Below, one piece after another: positions 43,091-51,284 of a stretch of DNA of 64,000 nt (within the stretch, counting starts at the first letter, position 1; every line of letters begins with the position of its first letter). The notes beneath the pieces were generated by a model. The model was given only the letters and a program-made list of their open reading frames with translations. It did not search any database and was not told the origin of the DNA. Where the stretch lies: NCBI RefSeq assembly GCF_000349325.1, contig NC_020504.1:5924053-5988052 (forward strand). The letters run 5' to 3'. This DNA is from Streptomyces davaonensis JCM 4913. Lineage in GTDB: Bacteria > Actinomycetota > Actinomycetes > Streptomycetales > Streptomycetaceae. The position numbers and the translations under genes were made by a program.

Positions 43091-45399
43091 GCAACGATGC
43101 CGCCACCGCGCCCGCTGCCGCGGAGGCAGCCCCCGCGCCCGAGCCGCTTCCGCACGGGCTCGGGGTCTCGCTGCCGGCCGCCGACGCTCGCGCCAAGACC
43201 GAGGGGACCTTCCCCTACGCCGCCGACCTGTGGGCCGAGGGCCTGCTGTGGGCGGCCGTGCTGCGCTCCCCGCACGCGCACGCGCGCATCGTGTCGATCG
43301 ACACCACCCACGCGCGGGACATGCCCGGCGTGCGCGCCGTCGTCACCCACGAGGACGTTCCCGGCACCCCGGTGCACGGTCGCGGCACCGCCGACCGGCC
43401 GGTGTTCGCCTCCGAGGTGGTGCGCCACCACGGCGAGCCCATCGCGGCCGTGGCCGCCGACCACCCCGACACCGCGCGGATGGCCGCCGCGGCCGTCATC
43501 GTCGAGTACGAGGTGCTCGATCCGGTCACCGACCCCGAGCAGGCCTTCGAGGCCGAGCCGCTGCACCCCGACGGCAATCTGATCCGGCACATCCCGCTGC
43601 GCCACGGCGACCCGGACGCGGCCGGCGAGATCGTGGTCGAGGGCCTGTACCGCATCGGCCGCCAGGACCCGGCGCCCATCGGCGCCGAGGCCGGACTCGC
43701 CGTGCCCCGCCCGGACGGCGGCGTGGAGCTGTACCTCGCCTCCACCGACCCGCACCGCGACCGCGACGCCGCCGCCGCCTGCTACGGCCTCGCTCCCGAC
43801 CGCGTGAAGATCGTCGTCACCGGCGTCCCCGGCGCCACCGCCGACCGCGAGGACCAGGGCTTCCAGCTCCCGCTCGGCCTGCTGGCGCTGAAGACCGGCT
43901 GCCCGGTGAAGCTGACGGCCACCCGCGAGGAGTCGTTCCTCGGCCACGTCCACCGGCATCCGACCCTCCTGCGCTACCGCCACCACGCGGACGCCGAGGG
44001 GAAACTGGTCAAGGTCGAGGCGCAGATCCTGCTGGACGCGGGCGCGTACGCGGACACCTCCGCCGAGGCCCTGGCGGCCGCCGTGTCCTTCGCCTGCGGC
44101 CCCTACGTCGTACCGAACGCCTTCATCGAGGGCTGGGCGGTCCGCACCAACAACCCGCCCTCCGGCCATGTCCGCGGCGAGGGCGCCATGCAGGTCGCCG
44201 CCGCCTACGAGGCGCAGATGGACAAGCTGGCGAAGAAGCTCGGCGTCGACCCGGCCGAGCTGCGCCTGAGCAATGTGCTCGCCACCGGCGACGTCCTGCC
44301 CACCGGCCAGACGGTCACCTGCCCGGCGCCGGTCGCCGAACTCCTCCAGGCGGTACGGGACTTCCCGTTGCCGCCGCTGCCCAAGGACACCCCCGAGGAC
44401 GAGTGGCTGCTGCCCGGCGGACCCGAGGGCGCGGGCGAACCGGGCGCGGTGCGCCGCGGCGTGGGCTACGGGCTCGGCATGGTGCACATGCTGGGCGCGG
44501 AGGGCGCCGACGAGGTGTCCACGGCGACCGTCAAGGTGCAGGACGGGATCGCGACGGTCCTGTGCGCGGCGGTGGAGACCGGCCAGGGCTTCGCGACGCT
44601 GGCCCGCCAGATCGTCCAGGAGACCCTCGGCATCGACGAGGTCCATGTCGCCCCGGTCGACACCGACCAGCCCCCGGCGGGTCCGGGCTGCCGCGGCCGG
44701 CACACCTGGGTCTCGGGCGGCGCGGTGGAGCGCGCGGCGAAGATGGTCCGTACGCAGCTGCTCCAGCCCCTGGCGCACAAGTTCGGCATGTCCACCGAAC
44801 TCCTCCAGATCACCGACGGCAAGATCACCTCGTACGACGGCGTCCTGTCGACCACGGTCACCGAGGCGATGGACGGCAAGGAGCTGTGGGCGACCGCGCA
44901 GTGCCGCCCGCATCCCACCGAGCCGCTGGACGAGGCCGGCCAGGGCGACGCCTTCGTGGGCCTGGCGTTCTGCGCGATCCGCGCGGTCGTGGACGTCGAC
45001 ATCGAGCTGGGCTCGGTCCGGGTGGTGGAGCTGGCGCTCGCCCAGGACGTGGGCCGGGTGCTGAACCCCGCGCAGCTCGCGGCGCGGATCGAGGCGGGCG
45101 TCACGCAGGGCGTCGGCATAGCGCTGACGGAGAACCTGCGCACGGCCCGCGGCTCGATCCGGCACCCCGACCTGACCGGGTACGCCCTGCCGACAGCCCT
45201 GGACGCCCCCGACATCAAGATCGTGAAGCTGGTGGAGGAACGGGACGTGGTGGCGCCGTTCGGTGCGAAGGCGGTGAGCGCGGTGCCGGTGGTGGCATCG
45301 CCCGCGGCCATCGCCTCGGCCGTACGCGCGGCGACGGGCCGTCCCGTGAACCGGTTGCCGATCCGCCCGCAGGCGGCGGTGGTGACGAGCGGCACGTGA
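43087..45399 (+). CDS. Molybdenum hydroxylase, molybdopterin-binding catalytic subunit
   Basis: A 770-residue large subunit of the xanthine dehydrogenase family. The N-terminal a/b hammerhead region is GLGVSLPAADARAKTEGTFPYAADL with SPHAHARI; the Mo-cofactor domain has DREDQGFQLPLGL, SGHVRGEGAMQVAAAYE and a C-terminal catalytic Glu region near FGAKAVSAVP. It oxidises an aromatic heterocycle or aldehyde; purines are the usual guess, but the family is broad. It is coupled to the [2Fe-2S] gene by GTGA overlap and is the last gene of the unit. No maturation (CoxF/XdhC) gene is adjacent. Confidence 0.9.
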   Translation: MSNDAATAPAAAEAAPAPEPLPHGLGVSLPAADARAKTEGTFPYAADLWAEGLLWAAVLRSPHAHARIVSIDTTHARDMPGVRAVVTHEDVPGTPVHGRGTADRPVFASEVVRHHGEPIAAVAADHPDTARMAAAAVIVEYEVLDPVTDPEQAFEAEPLHPDGNLIRHIPLRHGDPDAAGEIVVEGLYRIGRQDPAPIGAEAGLAVPRPDGGVELYLASTDPHRDRDAAAACYGLAPDRVKIVVTGVPGATADREDQGFQLPLGLLALKTGCPVKLTATREESFLGHVHRHPTLLRYRHHADAEGKLVKVEAQILLDAGAYADTSAEALAAAVSFACGPYVVPNAFIEGWAVRTNNPPSGHVRGEGAMQVAAAYEAQMDKLAKKLGVDPAELRLSNVLATGDVLPTGQTVTCPAPVAELLQAVRDFPLPPLPKDTPEDEWLLPGGPEGAGEPGAVRRGVGYGLGMVHMLGAEGADEVSTATVKVQDGIATVLCAAVETGQGFATLARQIVQETLGIDEVHVAPVDTDQPPAGPGCRGRHTWVSGGAVERAAKMVRTQLLQPLAHKFGMSTELLQITDGKITSYDGVLSTTVTEAMDGKELWATAQCRPHPTEPLDEAGQGDAFVGLAFCAIRAVVDVDIELGSVRVVELALAQDVGRVLNPAQLAARIEAGVTQGVGIALTENLRTARGSIRHPDLTGYALPTALDAPDIKIVKLVEERDVVAPFGAKAVSAVPVVASPAAIASAVRAATGRPVNRLPIRPQAAVVTSGT

Positions 45400-45470
45400 G
45401 CCGCTGTGCGGGCGTTGTCAGTGGTGCGGCGTAGTGTTCTGAGGTGTCGGGGCACGAACGGGGGGACACC

Positions 45471-45992
45471 ATGATCGCGACGCTCACCAAACCGGAACAG
45501 CTGGCCCGACACGGCCGTCTGATCAGCACGTTCACGCTGGTGGCGGGCCCGGAGCCGGACCGCCGCGAGGCCGGGGGCCTGGCCGTCTCCGTCCCGCCCC
45601 GACTGCTCACCGAGGAGTTCGGGCGCGGCAGGGTGGTGCGGTTCGAGGACGTCGACTTCCCGTCGGCCCTCACCCACACCCCGACCCGCCGCTTCCTGAG
45701 CGAGACGGGCCTGCCGGAGGAACACGCCCTGTTCCACCTGCACATGGACGAGGTCCTCCCGACCCTGACCGAGGCCCACAGCGCAGAGCCGTCCTACGCC
45801 CTCCCCCCGGACGCCGACCGCCTGATCATCCTCGGCCACCTGGAGGACGCCAACACCCTCCTCCTGAACGGCGAAACGGGCACTTTGCTGACCTGGACGC
45901 CCACGGATCCGACGCCCCACCCCCTGCCCGCGGACGTCTCCACCCTGGCTTTCACCCTGTGGCTGCTGCACCGGGACACCCTGTGCGCATGA
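45471..45992 (+). CDS. SUKH-4-like protein
   Basis: A 173-residue protein resembling the SUKH-4 branch of the SMI1/KNR4-like immunity superfamily: VVRFEDVDFPSALTHTPTRR, LPEEHALFHLHMD and LIILGHLEDANTLLLNGETG. Such proteins often neutralise polymorphic toxins, but in Streptomyces many stand alone. The ATG follows GGGGGGACACC. A GNAT-like fragment begins in its stop codon (ATGA) and dies inside the adjacent tRNA gene. No toxin gene is seen nearby. Confidence 0.75.
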   Translation: MIATLTKPEQLARHGRLISTFTLVAGPEPDRREAGGLAVSVPPRLLTEEFGRGRVVRFEDVDFPSALTHTPTRRFLSETGLPEEHALFHLHMDEVLPTLTEAHSAEPSYALPPDADRLIILGHLEDANTLLLNGETGTLLTWTPTDPTPHPLPADVSTLAFTLWLLHRDTLCA

Positions 45993-46072
45993 CAGAAGCC
46001 ATCACGATCCGCCCGGCCGAACCGACCGACCTGACTCACCTGGAGGCCGTGGCGGGATTCGAACCCACGTAA
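45989..46072 (+). pseudogene. N-terminal remnant of a GNAT-like acetyltransferase
   Basis: A 27-codon frame starts at an ATG overlapping the SUKH-like stop (ATGA). Its first residues, MTEAITIRPAEPTDLTHLEA, look like the opening strand and helix of GNAT N-acetyltransferases. From 46041 the frame reads through the antisense of the tRNA-Cys 3' end and stops at 46070-46072. The remainder of the gene is gone, so this is a truncated relic. The GNAT identification rests on ~18 residues. Confidence 0.6.
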
Positions 46073-46115
46073 CTCGCTTTGCAGGCGAGCCCCTGAACCA
46101 CTCGGGCACACGGCC
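46041..46115 (-). tRNA. tRNA-Cys (GCA)
   Basis: Read on the minus strand: acceptor GGCCGTG (46115-46109) pairs with CACGGCC (46051-46045), D-arm CCC/GGG, anticodon stem CTCGC/GCGAG with loop CTGCAAA giving anticodon GCA, T-arm GTGGG-TTCGAAT-CCCGC. The discriminator is U and CCA is encoded at 46043-46041. Length 75 with CCA. Its 3' end abuts a truncated gene. Confidence 0.97.
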
Positions 46116-46292
46116 ATGTCCTTCAGTGGTTAGAAGCTAGGCCGCCCTGGGGGAGGGGCTCAAGGGAATCCCGGGGGCTGCAACGGGACTGCCATACCGC
46201 GTTCATGAAACAGGGCGCGGGGCCCCGGTCGTACGACCAAGGTCGCAGGCCGAGACCGTCTCCTGACAGGGGCGGTGGGCCGGTGCGGACCT

Positions 46293-46298
46293 TACGCT
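46293..46298 (+). promoter_or_regulatory. -10-like box of the MFS exporter gene (candidate leaderless start)
   Basis: TACGCT ends seven bases before the ATG at 46306. The gap GGCTCGC holds no ribosome binding site. Confidence 0.5.
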
Positions 46299-46305
46299 GG
46301 CTCGC

Positions 46306-47748
46306 ATGACCAGCCCCGATCCCCGCGACACCGCTGTCGCGCACGACGCCGAACCCACCGACAAGGACGCCTCCGCCGAGACCGTGCTGGGCCGGTCGTA
46401 CCGCGCGCTCAGCATCGGGATCGTCTCCGTCGTGCTGCTGATCGCCTTCGAGGCGACGGCCGTCGGTACGGCCATGCCCGTCGCGGCGCGGGAACTGGAC
46501 GGGGTGTCGCTGTACGCGTTCGCGTTCTCGGGGTTCTTCACCACCTCCCTGTTCGGGATGGTGCTCGCCGGACAGTGGGCGGACCGGCGCGGCCCGGTCG
46601 GGGCGGTGACCGCCGGCATCGCGGCCTTCGCCGCCGGGTTGCTGGTGGCGGGGACGGCCACCGCGATGTGGGTGTTCGTGCTGGGGCGGGCCGTGCAGGG
46701 CCTCGGCGGCGGGCTGGTGATCGTCGCGCTGTACGTCGTGATCGGGCGGGCCTACCCCGAGCGGCTGCGCCCCGCCATCGTGGCCGCGTTCGCGGCGAGC
46801 TGGGTCGTCCCCTCGATCGTCGGACCGCTCGCCTCCGGCGCGGTCACCGAACACCTCGGCTGGCGCTGGGTGTTCGTCGGCATCCCGGTGCTCGTCGTCC
46901 TCCCGCTCGCGCTCGCCCTGCCGCAGATAAAGCGCCGCGCCTCAGGCCCGGTGGCCGGGGCGGCCCCGTCCTTCGACCGCCGCCGCATCCGCCTCGCCCT
47001 CGGCATCTCCCTGGGCGCGGGCCTCCTCCAGTACGCCGCCCAGGACCTGCGCCCGCTCTCCGTGCTGCCCGGTGCGGTGGGCGCCGCGCTGCTCGTCCCG
47101 GCCGTCCTCGGCCTCCTCCCGCGCGGCACCTACCGAGCCGCCCGCGGACTGCCCTCCGTGGTGCTGTTGCGCGGAGTCGCCTCGGGCTCCTTCATCGCCG
47201 CCGAGTCGTTCGTACCGCTGATGCTGGTCACCCAGCGGGGGCTGTCGCCGACGCTCGCCGGGTTCTCCCTCGCGGCCGGTGGCGTGACCTGGGCGGCGGG
47301 GTCGTGGGTGCAGTCCCGGCCGCGCCTTGAGCCGTACCGGGAGCGGCTGACCACGTTCGGGATGGTGCTGGTGGCCGCGGCCATCGCGGCGGCGCCCAGC
47401 GTGCTGATCGACTCCGTGCCGGTGTGGACGCTGGCCGTGGCCTGGTCGTTCGGCTGCTTCGGCATGGGCCTGGTGATCTCCTCCGCCAGCGTCCTCCTGC
47501 TGAAGCTCTCCGCCCCGGAGGAGGCCGGCACCAACTCCGCCTCCCTCCAGATCTCCGACGCGCTGTCGAATGTCGTGCTGCTCTCCGTGGGCGGCGCCGC
47601 CTTCGCGGCCCTCGGCGGCGGCGCCCTCAGCCACACCGCCACGGAGACCTCCGGCTCCCATCCGGCGGCCTTCGCGGCGGTGTTCCTGCCGATGGCGGCG
47701 GTGGCGCTGGCCGGGGTCTGGGTGACCAGGCGCCTGCACACGCGGTGA
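46306..47748 (+). CDS. MFS drug/metabolite exporter
   Basis: A 480-residue major-facilitator protein of the drug:H+ antiporter type. The first helix is followed by AFEATAVGTAMPVAARELDG; the A-motif loop is LAGQWADRRGPVGAVT; motif C-like GLGGGLVIVALYVVIGRAYP and VPSIVGPLASGAVTEHLGWR (motif typical of DHA exporters) follow. About 12-14 helices. Substrate unknown. The start lies right after a -10-like box and has no ribosome binding site. It stands alone beside tRNA-Cys. Confidence 0.87.
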   Translation: MTSPDPRDTAVAHDAEPTDKDASAETVLGRSYRALSIGIVSVVLLIAFEATAVGTAMPVAARELDGVSLYAFAFSGFFTTSLFGMVLAGQWADRRGPVGAVTAGIAAFAAGLLVAGTATAMWVFVLGRAVQGLGGGLVIVALYVVIGRAYPERLRPAIVAAFAASWVVPSIVGPLASGAVTEHLGWRWVFVGIPVLVVLPLALALPQIKRRASGPVAGAAPSFDRRRIRLALGISLGAGLLQYAAQDLRPLSVLPGAVGAALLVPAVLGLLPRGTYRAARGLPSVVLLRGVASGSFIAAESFVPLMLVTQRGLSPTLAGFSLAAGGVTWAAGSWVQSRPRLEPYRERLTTFGMVLVAAAIAAAPSVLIDSVPVWTLAVAWSFGCFGMGLVISSASVLLLKLSAPEEAGTNSASLQISDALSNVVLLSVGGAAFAALGGGALSHTATETSGSHPAAFAAVFLPMAAVALAGVWVTRRLHTR

Positions 47749-47784
47749 GCCGTAAACCGCTCGTCGGCGCGCCCGCGCACCCCC

Positions 47785-47790
47785 TACCCT
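47785..47790 (+). promoter_or_regulatory. -10-like box of the toxin-antitoxin operon (candidate leaderless start)
   Basis: TACCCT ends seven bases before the antitoxin ATG at 47798; no ribosome binding site between (CCTCGGC). Confidence 0.45.
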
Positions 47791-47797
47791 CCTCGGC

Positions 47798-47998
47798 ATG
47801 ACCGAGCCGACCCTCCACCTCCCGCCCGACCTCCAACAGGAGCTCGCCGACCTCGCGGACGCCACGGGGCGCCGCCCGGAGGACATCGCCCTGGACGCCG
47901 TACGGCATCGGGTGCAGAAGGAGGCCTCGCCGGTCCGCGTCACCGCCGAGCTGCTGGCCGATGCGCATGCCGACCTGCTGCGGAGGCTGGGCCAGTGA
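47798..47998 (+). CDS. RHH-type antitoxin of a Doc toxin
   Basis: A 66-residue protein: an N-terminal ribbon-helix-helix-like part (LHLPPDLQQELADLADATGR, PEDIALDAVRHRV) and a C-terminal tail that would wrap the toxin. Its stop overlaps the start of the Doc/Fic gene (GTGA), the standard antitoxin-first layout. It likely represses its own operon and blocks the toxin. Classic Doc is paired with Phd; here the partner looks CopG-like instead. Confidence 0.75.
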   Translation: MTEPTLHLPPDLQQELADLADATGRRPEDIALDAVRHRVQKEASPVRVTAELLADAHADLLRRLGQ

Positions 47999-48369
47999 CC
48001 CGGCACCTCACCGTCGCCGATGCCGAGCGCATCGCCCGGGTCGCCTTCGGCGGGCGCGCCCCGGAGATGCGGGACGCCGGGCTGTTCGCCTCCGCCGTAC
48101 GACGGCCACGCGCCCGCATGTTCGGCACGGAGGCCTACGCCGACCTGTACGAGCAGGCCGCCGCCCTGCTGCACGCCCTCGCCACCAACCACCCCTTGGT
48201 CGACGGGAACAAGCGCACCGCCTGGCTCGCCGCGGCCACGTTCCTCGGCGTCAACGGGGTCGACCTCGCCGAGTGCGACCAGGACACGGCGTACGACCTG
48301 GTCATCGATGTGGCGTCCGGTGCCGAGGGGGACGTCGGACGGATCGCGGGGCGGCTGCGGGAGTTGTGA
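47995..48369 (+). CDS. Doc/Fic-family toxin
   Basis: A 124-residue protein with the Fic core HPLVDGNKRTAW (His66 to Arg74), matching HxFx(D/E)GNxxR except for Leu at the Phe position, which is common in Doc. The N-terminus LTVADAERIARVAFGG and the RDAGLFASAVRRPRARMFG flap are typical of Doc. Doc phosphorylates EF-Tu and stops translation; larger Fic proteins AMPylate. The short length favours Doc-type kinase activity. It is coupled to the antitoxin by GTGA overlap. Confidence 0.87.
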   Translation: MTRHLTVADAERIARVAFGGRAPEMRDAGLFASAVRRPRARMFGTEAYADLYEQAAALLHALATNHPLVDGNKRTAWLAAATFLGVNGVDLAECDQDTAYDLVIDVASGAEGDVGRIAGRLREL

Positions 48370-48409
48370 CGTCGGTCCCACCCGCGGGTGACCCGGGCCT
48401 GTCCGCGCG

Positions 48410-48436
48410 TTGACGGGGGGCGTCCGCCGGTAGGGT
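48410..48436 (+). promoter_or_regulatory. Candidate promoter of the helicase gene
   Basis: TTGACG (48410-48415) and TAGGGT (48431-48436) are good boxes but only 15 bases apart, shorter than the usual 16-19. They lie 37 bases before the GTG at 48473. Confidence 0.4.
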
Positions 48437-48472
48437 GACCCGGTCGTCATACGCAGTCGAGAACCGGAGACC

Positions 48473-50320
48473 GTGACTACTGCCCGCCCGTCGCCCACCA
48501 CCACCCTCAACGGAGGGCCCTCCGGGCCCGCTCCTATGTCTGCCTCCACCTCCCACCACCTTTCCCCCGCCTTCCCCGGTCGTGCCCCCTGGGGTACCGC
48601 CAGCAAGCTGCGTGCCTGGCAGCAGGGGGCGATGGAGAAGTACATCCAGGAACAGCCGCGTGACTTCCTCGCGGTCGCGACCCCGGGCGCCGGCAAGACG
48701 ACCTTCGCGCTCACCCTCGCCTCCTGGCTGCTGCACCACCACGTCGTCCAGCAGGTGACCGTGGTCGCGCCCACCGAGCACCTGAAGAAGCAGTGGGCGG
48801 AGGCGGCCGCGCGGATAGGGATCAAGCTGGACCCGGAGTACAGCGCGGGACCGCTCGGCAAGGACTACCAGGGCGTCGCCGTCACCTACGCGGGTGTCGG
48901 CGTACGGCCCATGCTGCACCGCAACCGCGTCGAGCAGCGCAAGACCCTCGTCATCCTCGACGAGATCCACCACGCCGGTGACTCCAAGTCCTGGGGCGAG
49001 GCCTGCCTGGAGGCCTTCGAGCCCGCCACGCGTCGGCTCGCGCTCACCGGTACGCCCTTCCGGTCCGACACCAACCCCATCCCCTTCGTCACGTACGAGG
49101 AGGACAACGCCGGTATCCGACGGTCGGCCGCGGACTACACCTACGGCTACGGCAACGCGCTCGCCGACCATGTCGTGCGGCCGGTCATCTTCCTCTCCTA
49201 CAGCGGCAACATGCGCTGGCGCACCAAGGCGGGGGACGAGATCGCGGCGCGGCTCGGCGAGCCGATGACCAAGGACGCGGTCAGCCAGGCCTGGCGTACC
49301 GCGCTCGATCCGCGCGGCGAGTGGATGCCGAGCGTGCTGCGCGCCGCCGACCAGCGGCTGACCGAGGTCAGGAAGGCCATCCCCGACGCGGGCGCCCTCG
49401 TCATCGCCTCCGACCAGGACTCCGCCCGCGCCTACGCCAAGCTGATCCGGGAGATCACCGGCAGCAGGGCGACGCTCGTCCTGTCCGACGACACCGGCGC
49501 CTCCAAGCGGATCGACGACTTCAGCGAGAGCAACGACCGGTGGATGGTCGCCGTGCGGATGGTGTCGGAGGGTGTCGACGTCCCCCGGCTCGCCGTCGGG
49601 GTCTACGCCACCACCATCTCCACACCCCTCTTCTTCGCCCAGGCCGTCGGCCGTTTCGTGCGGTCCCGGCGCCGTGGCGAGACCGCCTCCGTCTTCCTCC
49701 CCACCATCCCCGACCTGCTCACCTTCGCCAACGAGATGGAGGTCGAGCGCGACCACGCCCTCGACAAGCCGAAGAAGGAGAGTGAGGAGGACCCCTACGC
49801 CGAGTCCGAGAAGGAGATGGAGGAGGCGAACAAGGAGCAGGACGAGGACACCGGTGAGCAGGACATGCTGCCCTTCGAGGCGCTGGAGTCCGACGCCGTC
49901 TTCGACCGGGTCCTCTACGACGGCGCCGAGTTCGGCATGCAGGCCCACCCGGGGAGTGAGGAGGAGCAGGACTACCTCGGCATCCCGGGGCTCCTCGAAC
50001 CCGACCAGGTGCAGCTGCTGCTCCAGAAGCGGCAGGCCCGGCAGATCGCGCACAGCCGGAAGAAGCCGGACTCCGAGGCCGACCTGCTGGAGCTGCCCGC
50101 CGAGCGGCGGCCGGTCGTCTCGCACAAGGAGATGATGGAGCTGCGCAAGCAGCTCAACACGATGGTCAGCGCGTACGTTCACCAGAGCGGCAAGCCGCAC
50201 GGCGTGATCCACACCGAGCTGCGCCGGGTCTGCGGCGGCCCGCCGAGCGCCGAGGCCACGGCCGGTCAACTCCGCCAGCGCATCGCCAAGGTGCAGGAGT
50301 GGGCCACGCGCATGCGCTGA
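48473..50320 (+). CDS. DEAD/DEAH-box superfamily 2 helicase
   Basis: A 615-residue helicase with both RecA-like domains. Domain 1: LRAWQQGAMEKYIQE (Q-motif-like), VATPGAGKTTFALTLA (motif I), VVAPTEHLKKQWAE (Ia), VILDEIHHAGDSKSW (II, DEIH) and LALTGTPFRSD (III). Domain 2: RWMVAVRMVSEGVDVPRLAV (V) and FAQAVGRFVRSRRRGE (VI). An acidic Glu-rich linker (~430-460) and a C-terminal helical region follow. It resembles the type I restriction/ERCC3-like helicase group; the role is unknown. The GTG has GGAG a few bases upstream. It follows the toxin-antitoxin pair but has its own promoter-like boxes. Confidence 0.87.
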   Translation: MTTARPSPTTTLNGGPSGPAPMSASTSHHLSPAFPGRAPWGTASKLRAWQQGAMEKYIQEQPRDFLAVATPGAGKTTFALTLASWLLHHHVVQQVTVVAPTEHLKKQWAEAAARIGIKLDPEYSAGPLGKDYQGVAVTYAGVGVRPMLHRNRVEQRKTLVILDEIHHAGDSKSWGEACLEAFEPATRRLALTGTPFRSDTNPIPFVTYEEDNAGIRRSAADYTYGYGNALADHVVRPVIFLSYSGNMRWRTKAGDEIAARLGEPMTKDAVSQAWRTALDPRGEWMPSVLRAADQRLTEVRKAIPDAGALVIASDQDSARAYAKLIREITGSRATLVLSDDTGASKRIDDFSESNDRWMVAVRMVSEGVDVPRLAVGVYATTISTPLFFAQAVGRFVRSRRRGETASVFLPTIPDLLTFANEMEVERDHALDKPKKESEEDPYAESEKEMEEANKEQDEDTGEQDMLPFEALESDAVFDRVLYDGAEFGMQAHPGSEEEQDYLGIPGLLEPDQVQLLLQKRQARQIAHSRKKPDSEADLLELPAERRPVVSHKEMMELRKQLNTMVSAYVHQSGKPHGVIHTELRRVCGGPPSAEATAGQLRQRIAKVQEWATRMR

Positions 50321-50495
50321 CGCGTGCGCTGTGCGTATCCGGACAAACACAGGCGTGCCGTACCGGCTGGTGACCGGATTCTGGACGGAGCCTTCCGCTC
50401 AGCGAACCGGCTTCGCTAATGTCCCGCTACGCACACGCCCCGTGGCAGCGCCGCCGCGGAGCGCAGCCGTGAAGCGACGCGGTCCGGACAGGCCG

Positions 50496-50517
50496 GGCCG
50501 CCGACCGATCGGCGGCC
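50496..50517 (+). terminator. Hairpin after the helicase gene
   Basis: A perfect 9-bp stem (50496-50504 with 50509-50517), loop CCGA, followed by TCT. The rest of the 278-base gap (50321-50598) shows nothing coding. Confidence 0.55.
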
Positions 50518-50598
50518 TCTGAAGCGCGTCGCCGACGGGACTCGGTGACGCAACCGTCGCGAGGGGGCTGCCGACCTCACCACTAAGGAGTGGGCGTC

Positions 50599-51240
50599 GT
50601 GACCGCGGAGACCTCTCAGACGCTCGACCGGGGACTGCGTGTCCTCAAGCTGCTGGCCGACACGGACCACGGGCTGACCGTCACCGAGCTTTCCAACAAA
50701 CTGGGCGTGAACCGGACCGTGGTGTACCGCTTGCTGGCCACGCTGGAGCAGCACGCGCTCGTACGGCGTGATCTGGGCGGCCGGGCCCGGGTCGGGCTCG
50801 GAGTGCTGCGCCTCGGCCGCCAGGTGCATCCGCTGGTGCGCGAGGCCGCGCTGCCCGCGCTGCGATCGCTGGCCGAGGACATCGGGGCGACGGCACATCT
50901 GACGCTGGTGGACGGCGCGGAGGCGCTGGCCGTGGCGGTGGTGGAGCCGACGTGGACGGACTATCACGTGGCCTACCGGGCCGGTTTCCGGCACCCGCTG
51001 GAGCGCGGCGCCGCGGGCAAGGCCATCCTCGCCGCCCGCCGCCAGCCCCTGGAGGAGCCCGGCTACACCCTGACCCATGGCGAACTGGAGGCCGGCGCCA
51101 GCGGAGCCGCGGCACCCCTGCTGGGAGTGACCGGGGTCGAGGGCAGCGTCGGAGTGGTGATGCTGGCGGACGCCGTACCGGAACGGGTGGGGCCGCGGGT
51201 GATGGACGCGGCGCGGGAAGTGGCGGAGGCGCTGCGCTGA
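50599..51240 (+). CDS. IclR-family transcriptional regulator
   Basis: A 213-residue regulator. The winged helix-turn-helix occupies ~5-65 (TLDRGLRVLKLLADTDHGLT, LSNKLGVNRTVVYRLLATLE), followed by a shortened effector-binding domain (LRSLAEDIGATAHLTLVDGA, HPLERGAAGKAILAA). Typical IclR proteins are ~250 residues, so this one is compact. The GTG at 50599 is chosen because AAGGAG lies nine bases before it. No obvious metabolic target gene is adjacent; the next gene is a secreted protease. Confidence 0.87.
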   Translation: MTAETSQTLDRGLRVLKLLADTDHGLTVTELSNKLGVNRTVVYRLLATLEQHALVRRDLGGRARVGLGVLRLGRQVHPLVREAALPALRSLAEDIGATAHLTLVDGAEALAVAVVEPTWTDYHVAYRAGFRHPLERGAAGKAILAARRQPLEEPGYTLTHGELEAGASGAAAPLLGVTGVEGSVGVVMLADAVPERVGPRVMDAAREVAEALR

Positions 51241-51272
51241 CCGCCCGGGGCGGAGCGGGATCACCGTCACGT

Positions 51273-51278
51273 TAGATT
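51273..51278 (+). promoter_or_regulatory. -10 box of the Lon-like protease gene (candidate leaderless start)
   Basis: TAGATT ends six bases before the GTG at 51285, with GACCCC in between and no ribosome binding site. Confidence 0.5.
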
Positions 51279-51284
51279 GACCCC

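Noticed and set aside
46041..46305. Integrated mobile element at tRNA-Cys
   Set aside because: No integrase, excisionase or second attachment repeat is present; only a truncated neighbour gene hints at past events.
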